Assembly: GCA_036897625.1 (NCBI GenBank)
Contig: JAYMTA010001022.1
Location: 1-22,313, forward strand
Reading direction: 5' to 3'
DNA: 22,313 bases
Source: Pelargonium cotyledonis
Lineage: Eukaryota; Streptophyta; Magnoliopsida; Geraniales; Geraniaceae
How positions within the stretch are numbered: the first letter of the stretch is position 1; each line of letters opens with the position of its first letter. Positions 1-10,698 of the stretch are shown here, piece after piece. The notes under the pieces are model-generated. The model ran no database searches. It had not been told where the DNA came from and saw only the letters and a list, made by a program, of their open reading frames with translations. A program made the translations under genes and the position numbers.

Positions 1-23
1 ATTGTATGCCTTAGATAATATTG

Positions 24-60
<37 letters not shown>

Positions 61-894
61 GTACCTTGTATATTATGTCTTTGAACTTGCAAATATCTTT
101 GCTGACTATTTATCATTCTAATTTTTTTGACATATGTTATAGAACATTTGACATTAATGAACCTTTTCTTATTCAACAAAAAATGTATATTTATTTTTGT
201 TTCGCGAAATCAAATTAAGAAGATTGCTTCCCGGCACAAGGATTTCTGTTCTTGAAATTGATGTTTCTTATGTTGTTGCAGTAGTAAAGGACCCTATTCA
301 TTCTGGATCAGAATCAACAAATAGTGAGTGATGGAATTAATTGTGGCTACATATAAGTGAACTGTAGAAAGATAGCATGTGACAGTAGTATGACACTTTT
401 TACTTTTGATGGAGCCTTGTGCACAAAGACACGACTAGCAGCTAGATGTGAAAGAACACAACTCACAGGCTTAAATTTGTATTTATGGTAGTTATAGGAA
501 TCCTTATCTGTATTCGTAAGTCTCCACTTTTACTAGATTGATGTAGTATTTCTAGTGGAAGAAGGTTTGTCCACATGGTGTGACAGTGCATGCAATTTGG
601 TTGGGATCTTGCTACAAAGATCAAGGTGGAGAGGAATCCACACAAGTGGGGTGTTGAATAGAGAGTGTAAGAGATGTGCAAATTGTGTGGCCCTGTCAGT
701 ATAAGAGCGTTGATCTTAAACCATTATATTGAGAGATCAGTACTCACCTTATGCGAGTTTAAACTTTAAAGTAATGCCACAAAAGTTTCTTTTTCTCCTT
801 TTGGAGGGAGGGTGCTTGTTTTTGGATGTACAGTTATAGTAAATAATTTAATAACAACCTTTTTTTCCTTCTTGGTTCTGGAACTTTTCTGCAG
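1..894. other. Intron of VPS18 at the left edge, with a (TA)16 microsatellite
   Basis: No VPS18 coding exon could be recognised here. The first recognisable exon begins at 895 behind a TTTTCTGCAG acceptor, and the residues expected just before it in VPS18 homologs are not encoded in this stretch, so it is read as the 3' part of a long intron. Positions 26-57 are a perfect TA dinucleotide repeat of 16 units. Short open frames in the stretch show no family resemblance and are treated as chance. Confidence 0.6.
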
Positions 895-3800
895 TTACGG
901 TCGGGTTGATGAATTGGTATATTTTGCTAGTCTGAAGGAGCAGTATGAGATTGTAATCCACCATTACATTCAGGTGTTTTTCTTTCCATTTTTCCTTATA
1001 GTTTCTTCTCACAATTATCACATATATCTTTCACTTGAGGTAAAAGGATATTGAATGTACAGTTTGATGAGCTAATGATGTCATTCACAAATCACAACGC
1101 TTAATCTGGCCCCCAAATGTGCAATATGTTTAGGCTATTTCAAGTTATTTAATTCTATTGTTATTTGACCTTGTCCTTTCTGCTTTTTATCAGCAAGGAG
1201 AAGCAAAGAAAGCATTGGAAGTGCTTCAAAAACCTGCTGTTTCTATAGACCTTCAGGTAGATTAAGTTCAAGGAGTTGGAACATACATGTTGTTGTGTAT
1301 CATAATCTACATGCTGGTTACTCTGTTTTTGGCTATTCTGTTAGACCATTTCCACATATCATCATTTTAATGCTTGTATTTTTCTTGGTGCTAGTTGAGC
1401 AGTTATTTGCCATTGCCTGAGCTCTCCAAAAATAATAAATACTATTCTATTTATTCTGCAGTACAAGTTTGCCCCTGACCTCATTATGCTTGATGCATAT
1501 GAAACCGTGGAGTCGTGGATGGCCAGAAAAGACCTCAACCCAAGGAAACTGATTCCTGCAATGATGCGTTATTCAAGTGAACCTCATGCCAAGTAATGTC
1601 GACCCCTTTTTCCTATTCAGTTATATATGTTCTTCGCATGTCATGTAACCAGATTAAGTAAATAGTGTCATCAAGTATCCATTATTGAGTACATGTAAAC
1701 TCATCAATAATCCTTGCGGAGATCAAAATTTAGATTTTTGTAAGGATTAGAAAAACCAGAGCAGTGGGAACAAGCATGGGTTTTTCAAAGTGTCGCTTGT
1801 ACCTGTACTGGACATCTTATTTGGTTCATTATCTAACGGTTATCAGTTACATGTCTTTTCATTCAAAACCTATTACTAGGAAATGTTGTTACATATAAAG
1901 AAGGCTACCACAAACATCTCCTTTATTAGTCAAATAGTATAAATAGTTTAGATAGTGGATGTTAAATCTGAATTTTCATTCAATAACTAGGACAAGGCAC
2001 CATGACTGAGTGCTTATTCCTGTAAATCTTATATAAGCTCCTAGACTATCTATCACCATGAAAGATTTAAATTGTTTTTAGAGATTATGCGGTTATTTGA
2101 TTCATGAATTTGAACACTACAGTATCCTGTGTTTAGATCTTTCTATTTGACATTGTAATTTGATTCTCTATTATCTCTGATTTGGCATGCTCATTTTGCA
2201 TGGTTTGTACTTTAGCTTTTATGTGCAGATGTATTCATTTCTTACATGGTTAAGTTTGGCATATAGTAACTGATATAGACAGACAAAAAGGATTAACTGT
2301 GACAATTGGAAGTTGTCAGTGTTGCAATTTAGAGTTATCCGTATCTTTTGATAAGAAATTTATATCACTCAATGTGTTATATATTGCATGCAGGAATGAA
2401 ACTCATGAAGTCATCAAATATTTGGAGTTCTGTGTTCATCAATTGCATAATGAGGACCCTGGAGTACACAACTTATTGCTTTCTTTGTATGCCAAACAGG
2501 TTGGTTGCACTACTTACAGTTAATGAAGTTAATTATTTAAAATACTCTTATAAATATGATTACACTATGTAGTTCATCTGTAATTGTTTGGTATTTTCTT
2601 CCTCCTTTTTTTACAGTCTATACATAGATAACTACTTGGTTGCTGGTTCATATTTGCAGTGGCAATTGCCTATTAAAAATAAAAATAAAAATATACCCGA
2701 CTGATGCATGCTATACATGTCTCTATAAATTTCCAGTTATTCCCATCAAAACTTTCATTTCTTAGAACCCTAGCCACATTATAACATAAACCTTATTGCT
2801 CCTCTTTACCATCAAACTTGATGTTTGATTATGGTACAAAAATGTTTCTTACACATAATAATGCATTTTGACGAGGACCTTGAGATTATATTATGATTAT
2901 CTAATTGATAATTGTGCAATTTTTTATTTTATTTTTTTTTTCATTGACATAACTACACTTAATTTTTTACCCGAACCCTTTGAAGGAACAGAAATTGTCT
3001 TTCTTCATGTATGTAATATGTTTATATCCTGACTAGACTAACCATGTAATAATAAAAGATTCTTTAAATTCAATTCCAATCAATTGATTTATGTATTTTT
3101 GTTTTTACATACCACCAATCACAATGCATACAAATTTCTTCTTTTAATTTATTTTGGCTTAAAAGAGAATTTTCTTCTTTATCATAAGCAGGAAGATGAT
3201 AGTGCACTGTTGCGCTTCTTACAATGCAAGTTTGGAAAAGGACAAGAAGGTGGTCCTGATTTTTTCTATGATCCTAAGTATGCCTTGCGACTTTGCCTCA
3301 AAGAAAGGCGAATGCGTGCTTGTGTTCATATTTATGGTATGATGTCTATGCATGAAGAAGCAGTCGCTCTTGCTCTACAGGTGATATTATACTGTTGATT
3401 TTATATCATTCTTTAATGTGTATGTCACCTCAAGTCAGTTGAGTTTTCATATCCATCTGCTTTCAAATATCTTAACCTGTTTGTACTGGCTTGAAATTTA
3501 TTAACATGCAGTTTCTTAGGAAAACATATAGATTGTGATTTTTGTTGGATACATTTTGGAAGTCTTTGATTTACTATTATTTTATGAGCTCTCATTTTGG
3601 TGTGCACTAGGTTGACCCTGAGCTTGCCATGGCTGAGGCTGACAAGGTTGAAGATGATGAAGACTTGAGAAAAAAACTCTGGCTTATGGTTGCTAAGCAT
3701 GTCATTGAACAGGAAAAAGGAGCTAAAAGGGAAAACATACGTAAGGCAATAGCGTTTCTCAAGGAAACTGACGGCCTTTTAAAGATTGAGGATATATTAC

Positions 3801-6159
3801 CATTCTTCCCGGACTTTGCCCTGATTGATGACTTTAAGGTGAGCCTTCTTTCACAAATTACAAATTTATTAGAAAATGTGCGAAAATAAGTGTGCTCTCA
3901 CAGATCTGTCCCTCTCTCAATAACATATTTTCTAGTTGGTACATTGAGGTGAGTGCAAATTCTGTTGAGTCCTCAGATGGTAGCTTTAATTCATACTCTA
4001 CTCTTTTCATGCATGGAAAACTGTATTCCTTGTTTCTCTGTGTAATATGTCTGTATTGATAGCCATTCTTCTTGAAAATTCTCATTCAGTTGAAACTATA
4101 GTTGTGTGCCTAGTATATAATACTGCAAACTAGCTTCCACAATAATTTATCGGCTACTTGTTTGTGGACTCTTAAAATAGTCTTCATCTATTATTGAATT
4201 TGAACTTCTCTTGCTATGCCTGTAGGAGGCGATTTGCTCATCTTTAGAAGATTACAACAAGCAAATTGAACAACTGAAAGAAGAGATGAATGATGCTACA
4301 CATGGTGCAGATAACATCAGAAATGATATCAGTGCACTTGCTCAAAGATATGCTGTAATTGATCGTGATGAGGAATGCGGGGTATCAATGTTCCTTATTT
4401 TTAATTCTTTTCATATGTTGATAATCTGATAAATGATATCCTTTCCTTTCTTTTTACTTTCTTTTTATCTGGATTCACCTGTCATTGATATTATTGGAAA
4501 GTAAATTACCATTTTGGATATAAATTCTTTCAAAGTTTCCTCCACATGTTCCCTGAAGCCTTGGGATTTTAGAGTGGTTTGTCCATATGTGCCTTTCTTA
4601 ATGTTGATGGAACTTCTTTAATATTTTAGTTCCATTTTCAGAAATAAAAAACAATTGCTAGCTATCTTCATCTGATACAATTAAATGTGTGAGATATATT
4701 AAACACCTCCATCCTTATGTTAGGAATATGACTTGAATCTATGTGATCTAACAGGTTTGTCGACGTAAAATCTTAACTGCAGCCGGCGACTATCGCATGA
4801 CCCGGGGTTATAGTGCAGTAGGACCAATGGCTCCTTTTTATGTATTTCCTTGTGGACATGCCTTCCATGCGCATTGCCTGATCGCCCATGTGACACGTTG
4901 TACCAGTGAAGCTCAAGTAAGTTGCAGCAACTTGGGGTCTAAAATACTAATTGAGACCTAAATTTATTCCTTCCCCTTTGGTTAGATGACTAGTTTTGTA
5001 AAATGTCGTGAGCTAGAGAAGTTTTAAACAACTAGTATCTGCAAATGCCTGACCAGTTGGCCTTTGCCCATCTGATGGCCAATTAAATATATTGACCTAC
5101 TTAGTTCATGCTGTATGTTTGAGTATTCAGACTTCTGTAAGAAAAGTGCAAATATATTTCGTGAAGCAACTTTACACATCAACTCTGATTTAACCAAGTT
5201 GTTCAAGGAAGTGAAGAAAGCTGAGATTTGATAGGGCAACTTATTTGTATAGTATAAGCATTATTGTTGTCTGTGGTGCTTAAGTTTTCAGCAGTACTGG
5301 AGAACAGTTTGGTTTAAAGATCTTGCTATCATTTCTTTAGTGTGAAGTTAACTTCTCTGTATGCTGGGTTCTCATAAAACTACTCTTCACTCCCAACTCT
5401 GTTGATATTCTTATGTACATTGAATTATGTCAAGTTTTGGACTCTTTTCATGCATTAGAAATAATGTTTTTGGCCAGCTATGTACTCCAGTAAATAGATA
5501 TCTGGTTCAGTGGCCCTCTCAACTTCTGTTAAATATGTTGCAGGCAGAATATATACTGGATTTGCAGAAGCAACTTACCTTATTAGGTGGTGAAACCAGG
5601 AGGGATTCAAATGGTGACTTAACTGAGGAATCCATGACTACCGTGACCCCAGAGAAGGTTGCATTTTCTTTTTTCTTTCTTTTTCTGATTGCTTATTAAG
5701 AATATGTTTTTGGTTCTGAGGAATTGAATGTGATAGGGGGTAATTGTATTGCTCTGAGTCACATTCTGATAAAGACCTGCTCTATATCTTTTGGCTTTAA
5801 AAGGATAAAGACCTGCTCTTTTTTCTGTTCAGCTTCATTATTGTCTTCCAGTTTTTATATGTTACATGGAAAGTTTCCATTTCTTTGTCAGCAAACCCAG
5901 GGATTTGTCACTCGTGCTTCTAGTTTTTGTATAAACTATAACTTTTCCATATTCAGTTAAAGTGACGTGTCAAATCTTTGTGCAGCTACGGTCACAGTTG
6001 GATGATGCCATTGCCAGTGAGTGCCCATTTTGTGGTGAGTTGATGATCAAGGAGATCTCTTTACCTTTTGTCCTCCCCGAGGAAGCACACGAGTTCAATT
6101 CATGGGAGATAAGACCACATAACTTGGGAAGCCAGAGGACCCTTTCCATACCTTTATGA
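895..6159 (+). CDS. VPS18: VPS18 homolog, C-terminal half (HOPS/CORVET subunit with RING-H2 finger), partial at 5' end
   Basis: Ten exons were placed by GT-AG junctions and a continuous frame: 895-973, 1194-1256, 1462-1592, 2394-2499, 3192-3380, 3611-3838, 4226-4381, 4755-4916, 5544-5657 and 5986-6159 (TGA). Base 895 completes a codon begun in an exon outside the window. They encode 466 residues, about half of a plant VPS18 (about 990 aa, from family knowledge). The first part is alpha-helical clathrin-heavy-chain-repeat sequence (YGRVDELVYFASLKEQYE; DPKYALRLCLKERR). A coiled-coil-like segment follows (EDYNKQIEQLKEEM), then a RING-H2 finger with ligands C316, C319, C350, H352, H355, C358, C422 and C425 of the fragment; the 63-residue gap before the last pair is long. 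VPS18 is a core subunit that helps tether late endosomes and vacuoles for SNARE-mediated fusion. All splice sites look canonical and no lesion is visible. Identity rests on protein-level recognition. Confidence 0.93.
1593..3191 (+). other. Two long VPS18 introns (1593-2393 and 2500-3191) around the exon at 2394-2499
   Basis: Both introns are AT-rich with GT...AG ends (GTAATG...GCATGCAG and GTTGGT...ATAAGCAG). They contain T-rich tracts and an AAAAATAAAAAT stretch near 2676. I saw no coding similarity, RNA gene or recognisable transposon. The other VPS18 introns longer than 300 bp (3839-4225, 4382-4754, 4917-5543, 5658-5985) likewise hold nothing I can name. Confidence 0.7.
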
Positions 6160-6820
6160 TCAGACTCTTAAGGGTGTAAGCATGACAAAATTTCTACAAA
6201 TTTTCATGTATTCGGTAGATCTATGTTCTCTTGTACATCATGTTCTTTTCAGCCTCGGCATAACCAATGCAGAGTATGTATCCCATATGGATACAGTTTT
6301 TCATACTCTAGTGTGTTATTGCTTATTTGTTTGATTTGTTGATGACCCTCCAAAAAGATGTTGGATGCGAACAGTTCGTGTGAACTACATTATGTATTAA
6401 CATCCGCCGTTTCTAATTCCATTTTGCTTGCTTCTTGTCTGCACTCTATATGTTTCTGCATTTTACAGCAGAAAGAGCTTCCTGCTCTTGTAAAAATGAA
6501 GAATTTCGTATTGTTCTTCTTTCTTTTGGAAAGGTGAGTTTGGTGTGAATGAGTTCAATAGGTTTGTGGCTTTGTTGGGACTGTTTGTTTCAAACTTACA
6601 TTTCTATGCCTCCATAAATCATGGACATGTTATTTTTACTATATATATTTTCATGTTAATGTATGTACAGTGTGTACTTGTCACAGAACTAGTCTTCATT
6701 CTTATTTGCTGAAGTCTGTTCTCTGAAACAGCAAATATTTCATAGAGCTGATACTGCTACTCAAGTATATATATTTTTTGTTTCCTAGCTGAACAACCAT
6801 ATTGTACACAGCTAGCTCCA
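6160..6820 (+). other. VPS18 3' UTR / P450 promoter spacer
   Basis: This 661-bp interval separates the VPS18 stop codon from the P450 start codon in the same direction. It should hold the VPS18 3' UTR and polyadenylation region and then the P450 promoter. No further gene is visible. Confidence 0.7.
6766..6773 (+). promoter_or_regulatory. Putative TATA box of the P450 gene
   Basis: TATATATA ends about 47 bp before the P450 start codon. This predicts a short 5' leader of roughly 15-25 nt if transcription starts about 30 bp downstream of the box. Position and sequence are seen; function is inferred. Confidence 0.55.
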
Positions 6821-8359
6821 ATGGCCCCAACGAGCTTTCTTGATGTCTTAGAAATCATTCTGGTTTCCATTAGCTATCTCATTGTTCGTTTCTTGAGAAA
6901 TAACAATGGCCTCCCGTTGAACTGGCCGCTCTTAGGAATGCTACCGGATTTCTTCCTCAACATTAACCGGACTCATGATCGGTGCACCGAGGTTCTTGAT
7001 CGAAGTGGCTGCACTTTCCTATTCAAAGGTCTTTGGTTCACCAGCTCAGACTTGTTGGAAACAGTTGATCCTGCCAACATCCACTACATTATGAGCAGGA
7101 ACTTCAAAAACTTCCCAAAAGGTCCCAAGTTCAGCAAAATTTTCGAACTTTTGGGGTATGGGATCTTCAATATCGACCATGAATCCTGGACTAACCAGAG
7201 GAAAATTGCTCGAGCGTTGATCAATCACCAGCGGTTTCACGAGTTCTTGCTATCAACCGTGCAGGACAAGGTGCACAAAGGGATGCTACCAATAGTAGAG
7301 CATGTGTCCGCCCAAAACCTAGTTGTGGATTTACAAGATTTGTTACAGAGGTTCACTCTCGATTCAACATGCATATTGGTGACAGGGTATGACCCGAGAG
7401 GCCTCTCCCGCGAGCTCCCGGCCGTTCCGTTTTCCAGGGCCATGGACGAGGCCGAGGAAGCTATACTCTACAGGCATATCATACCCGAAAGCTTCTGGAA
7501 GCTGCAACAATGGCTAAACATTGGGCCAGAGAGAAAGATGAGTGAAGCTCTGGAAGTCCTAGATGGCACCATAGCTAAATACATTTCCGTGAAGCGCCAA
7601 GAAATGAGTGTCCGAAAGGATCGCAAAGACGGTAATTTCGATCTATTAACATCATACATGACATCAGATGACAGTGACACGGAAGTGAACTTGAAGACAG
7701 ATGATGACAAGTTCTTGAGAGACACCATTTTGAATTTCATGATCGCTGGGAGGGACACAACCAGTTCAGCTCTCACTTGGTTCTTTTGGCTTGTTTCAAG
7801 AAACCCAGCAGTCATATTCAAGATCAGGGAAGAGCTGAAAACAATAGCACCAAGTACTGACGATCAAGATTGGCCTCATTTCGACATACAAGAGCTGAAC
7901 AAGCTGGTGTATCTTCACGGTGCATTGTGCGAGACACTGAGGCTGTACCCGCCAGTTCCGTTCCAGCACAAGGCTCCTCACGAACCCGACGTCCTACCGA
8001 GCGGCCACCATGTCGATCCAAAGATGACCATCTTGTTTCCGTTATATGCAATGGGAAGAATGAGTTCCATATGGGGAAAAGATTGCTTGGAGTTCAAGCC
8101 AGAGAGGTGGATATCGGAGAGAGGAGGGATAAAACACGAACCGTCGTACAAGTTCTTGGCCTTCAACGCCGGGCCGAGGACTTGTTTGGGGAAGGAAGTG
8201 GCCTTCACTCAGATAAAGATGGTTGCTGCTGCCATAATTCACAACGATGATGTTCAGGTGGTGGAAGAGCACCCTGTTAGGCCCTGCCTTTCCATTATTC
8301 TTCACATGAAGGATGGGTCAATGGTTAAGATTACCAAAAGATCAGGGGCTTCAATGTAA
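6821..8359 (+). CDS. Cytochrome P450, CYP96A-like (alkane mid-chain hydroxylase MAH1-like)
   Basis: A single uninterrupted 512-codon frame with full P450 architecture. A hydrophobic N-terminal ER anchor lies at about residues 6-25, followed by the proline-rich hinge (LPLNWPLLGMLP, 31-42). The I-helix oxygen-activation motif AGRDTT is at 309-314, the K-helix ETLR at 371-374, and the PERW meander motif at 427-430. The haem loop FNAGPRTCLG is at 448-457, with C455 as the axial thiolate. Overall wording (FPKGPKFSKIFELLGYGIFN, FTLDSTCILVTGYDP) matches the CYP86 clan, closest in my recognition to CYP96A. The characterised Arabidopsis member CYP96A15/MAH1 oxidises cuticular alkanes to secondary alcohols and ketones; other CYP96 enzymes act on other substrates, so the substrate here is inferred. 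Absence of introns fits this group. The first ATG gives a typical membrane anchor. The gene looks intact and converges on a WIP gene downstream. Confidence 0.93.
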   Translation: MAPTSFLDVLEIILVSISYLIVRFLRNNNGLPLNWPLLGMLPDFFLNINRTHDRCTEVLDRSGCTFLFKGLWFTSSDLLETVDPANIHYIMSRNFKNFPKGPKFSKIFELLGYGIFNIDHESWTNQRKIARALINHQRFHEFLLSTVQDKVHKGMLPIVEHVSAQNLVVDLQDLLQRFTLDSTCILVTGYDPRGLSRELPAVPFSRAMDEAEEAILYRHIIPESFWKLQQWLNIGPERKMSEALEVLDGTIAKYISVKRQEMSVRKDRKDGNFDLLTSYMTSDDSDTEVNLKTDDDKFLRDTILNFMIAGRDTTSSALTWFFWLVSRNPAVIFKIREELKTIAPSTDDQDWPHFDIQELNKLVYLHGALCETLRLYPPVPFQHKAPHEPDVLPSGHHVDPKMTILFPLYAMGRMSSIWGKDCLEFKPERWISERGGIKHEPSYKFLAFNAGPRTCLGKEVAFTQIKMVAAAIIHNDDVQVVEEHPVRPCLSIILHMKDGSMVKITKRSGASM

Positions 8360-8696
8360 TATTATCAGTTTCGATTTGGGGGAGATGATTATGTTTCATA
8401 TTTAAGCTTCCATTATTTATATGTCAATTGTGAACAAGAATTATATTAATTAAGAAATTCGATGCAATTATTGGCACGTTAGTTTCTTATATTATTTTGA
8501 TTTCAAAGTTGACTTTTATATTTAAAATAGTGGATAAATTAAGAATCACTACATGAATATGCAGTAAAATGAACAAAATCTTGACTCAGAAATTCACAGT
8601 ATGTCATTAGCGAAACTACACTTTACAATTAGGAAGCAGCAAAATGGTTGATTTACAATTATAAGCAATTTGTACAAGTTGATCTGTGTCAGGTCT
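8360..8696. other. Convergent 3' spacer between P450 and the divergent WIP gene
   Basis: This 337-bp AT-rich interval lies between two stop codons facing each other, so it should hold both 3' UTRs. I saw no gene or structured element in it. Confidence 0.65.
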
Positions 8697-8909
8697 TCAA
8701 CCCTGGCCCCAACAGTTCAAGTACATGACTTTCCTGATAGAGTCGTCGGCCTGAGCCCGTCGGTGCTCTCCGTCGGCGTCGGAGTCGGAGAAGCTCCTCT
8801 TGGTCTTGGAAGGCTGCAAACCAGACCTCCAGGTGCAGCCCTGCTCGCCGGGGACCTGTATCACCGCCACGCTTGCCGCCATAAATACTCTGTTCACCTG
8901 ACTACTCAT
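8697..8909 (-). CDS. Small wound-induced protein, WIP/DUF3774 family, divergent subclass
   Basis: A 70-residue protein beginning MSSQVNRVFMAASVAVIQ and ending DDSIRKVMYLNCWGQG. The N-terminal MSS...R...AASVAV and the C-terminal RKVMYLNCWG are shared with the WIP genes further right. The middle differs: the array members have GFARWNYT-type sequence and a KNxLRS...AKKLSSS block, whereas this one has EQGCTWRSGLQ followed by a polar region rich in Ser, Asp and Arg. From memory, plants have a separate WIP-like subclass with this shorter middle and a CWGQG end, so it is probably an intact member of that subclass rather than a decayed copy. WIP/DUF3774 proteins are small plant proteins whose transcripts respond to wounding, immune elicitation and low oxygen; molecular function is poorly known. 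It has its own TATA box and 5' leader. Confidence 0.82.
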   Translation of the reverse strand: MSSQVNRVFMAASVAVIQVPGEQGCTWRSGLQPSKTKRSFSDSDADGEHRRAQADDSIRKVMYLNCWGQG

Positions 8910-8976
8910 TTTCTATATTACTAGTACAGCTTTGCTGTTGATGATATTGAAAACTGGATCGAGGAGATCGGTCTAT

Positions 8977-8993
8977 ACTACTACTACTACTAC
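8977..8993 (-). repeat. TAC/GTA trinucleotide repeat in the 5' leader of the divergent WIP gene
   Basis: About five to six TAC units on the plus strand lie between the TATA box at 9006-9013 and the start codon at 8909, so they should be transcribed as a GTA repeat in the 5' leader. A possible length-variable marker. Confidence 0.7.
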
Positions 8994-9005
8994 TTTTACT
9001 CCTCC

Positions 9006-9013
9006 TATATATA
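9006..9013 (-). promoter_or_regulatory. Putative TATA box of the divergent WIP gene
   Basis: TATATATA (palindromic), about 97 bp upstream of the start codon at 8909 on the minus strand. Spacing allows a leader of about 65-75 nt. It lies in the right place for this gene and no other gene is near. Confidence 0.6.
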
Positions 9014-9250
9014 GAAGAAGAAAGATCTGTGACTGCTGGTGCTGAGGGTTGTGGGTCCACGTTTTTTAATTTTCTTTTTCCGGTTTCGTGTCGTGTAGCG
9101 ATCATTTTATCGCGAATCTCTTGAGAAATTGACGAGCTCAGAATTTAACAGACCGTCATTGCGATTTTCACATCTTCTCGCAGTCAGTTAAACAGTACTG
9201 TTGTATCACGAGTAAAGGGCGGCAGGTGGCGGCCTTATCCAATGAATCGG

Positions 9251-9433
9251 ATGACTCATCTCCATCTATCCAATAACAATTTAACACATTTTCACCAGTG
9301 GGTCCCACCAAGCCCCCCTTTTAAATTTTATGTCTTTTGACTGCCGTGGAGGTCCATAATAACGACACATAGGCAAGGCAGGTTAAGGATAGGGTGTGTG
9401 CGTCACGTGCGGTTCTGTCATAGTGGGTCCCAC
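9251..9433 (-). promoter_or_regulatory. Candidate stress-promoter element cluster: TGACTCA palindrome, G-box, two GTGGGTCCCAC palindromes
   Basis: Upstream of the divergent WIP gene are ATGACTCAT (9251-9259, perfect bZIP-type palindrome apart from its centre), GTGGGTCCCAC at 9298-9308 and again at 9423-9433, and the G-box CACGTG at 9404-9409. GTGGGTCCCAC contains GGNCCCAC, the class I TCP consensus, on both strands. G-box and TGACTCA are classic bZIP/bHLH sites. All are seen directly; binding is inferred from consensus only. Confidence 0.45.
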
Positions 9434-10698
9434 TCCCTCTCTCTCTATTATAACCATCTCATTAAATTATGAAATTAAGGATTTTCAACTATGCAAAATT
9501 TGTATCTTACCAACGCTATAATTAAAATTCAACAGATTATATTTATAATTTAGTTAAACTCATTACGTGAATCTCCGTAACTCTATCATGGTCATTAAAT
9601 ATAAGTTCAAAAAAAAGAAGAAATATGTTTGCGGAGATAAAAGTGTATTGGAATTTCACATTATGAAAATTGGACAAAAAATGCTTGATATTGAACTGCA
9701 TAGTTGCTTAAAATTGAAACATAATTAAATGGAAAATGATAATTTCATTTTTGCAGGCCCTACCCACTAATAAAGCACTTGTACAAGTCTAATAATGGAA
9801 GTAATATATAAATGTAGTATTGTATTAGGTTACAAATGAAGCGAGCACAATTTGCAATTGTTTATAGGATAAAAATCTTCACCTTGATTCTCCACATTAA
9901 ATCAACAATCATTATCATCTCTTTCTTGTTTTAAAACTACTCATAATATAAGTAAATTAATTATGATACTTCACATTGATGTGACCAATTAACTCATTAA
10001 ACTAAGGTTCAAAATCCACCTAAAACCTAATCATCAACCTTATATGTAATTTTAAGGTTAATGACCCGACAAAATGCAGACATCAAGGTCTTGATTGCTA
10101 TGCATTTGGCCAAAATATACAGCAAAGCAGCCTACACTACACAATTTGTTGTTCCTATCAAATTCAAAGTAAAGCCATTCATCATGTCAAGTGACACAAT
10201 ACTAGAATGCAGTTTAGCAACAAAAGAAGAAAAAGAAAACATTCAATCTCCACTTTTTCTTCTTTCAAAACCAGCATATTTGTTCATAGTCTATGAACAA
10301 ATATGGAAACATCGATGAGAACAATCAAGCTTCTATCGGAACATATATAATTGAGTACGAAAACCTTGATTTGGTACATAATAAAAGTATAAAAACCATA
10401 CAACTTTAAGGATTTATTGTTCTTCAACTTACCAGAACCAACAGTTTCATTTTATCATAAAAATCCTGCTATCTACATATAAGGATTAGGGGGGGCATGA
10501 GCAGTTACTCAAGTACCTTAAAACAAATACAACTCATCTCACATCTCAGGATAATCAAACACACATGATACTTTACCTCTGCCAACTCCTCCTGGCTGTA
10601 ATGATTTCATCAGGGAACCAATGGCTGAAGAATTGCAAAGCACATTAATGAAATTTGTAATCTAAAAGTTTCTGCTTAATCAAAAAGGAAACAGCGCT
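9434..10698. other. AT-rich spacer between WIP promoter and VAP4 3' end
   Basis: About 1.26 kb of AT-rich DNA. The right part next to 10699 should include the VAP4 3' UTR on the minus strand. An 85-codon plus-strand open frame at 10061-10318 has no recognisable family and lies antisense to the likely VAP4 3' region, so it is not called. No transposon ends were recognised. Confidence 0.6.

Noticed and set aside
560-780. Segment in the left-edge VPS18 intron with a purine-rich AAGGTGGAGAGGA stretch followed by GTGGGGTGTTGAATAG, suggesting an LTR-retroelement junction.
   Set aside because: No second LTR, primer-binding site, coding remnant or target duplication was found; at most a short unprovable fossil fragment.
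3425-3700. 91-codon minus-strand open frame over a VPS18 intron and exon.
   Set aside because: It is antisense to a well-supported VPS18 exon at 3611-3838 and has no family features.
7796-8305. Several open frames on both strands inside the P450 gene.
   Set aside because: They overlap the P450 frame, which has all family motifs; they are shadows with no independent support.
10061-10318. 85-codon plus-strand open frame left of VAP4.
   Set aside because: No family resemblance, no promoter or splice context, AT-rich composition; it lies antisense to the likely VAP4 3' region.
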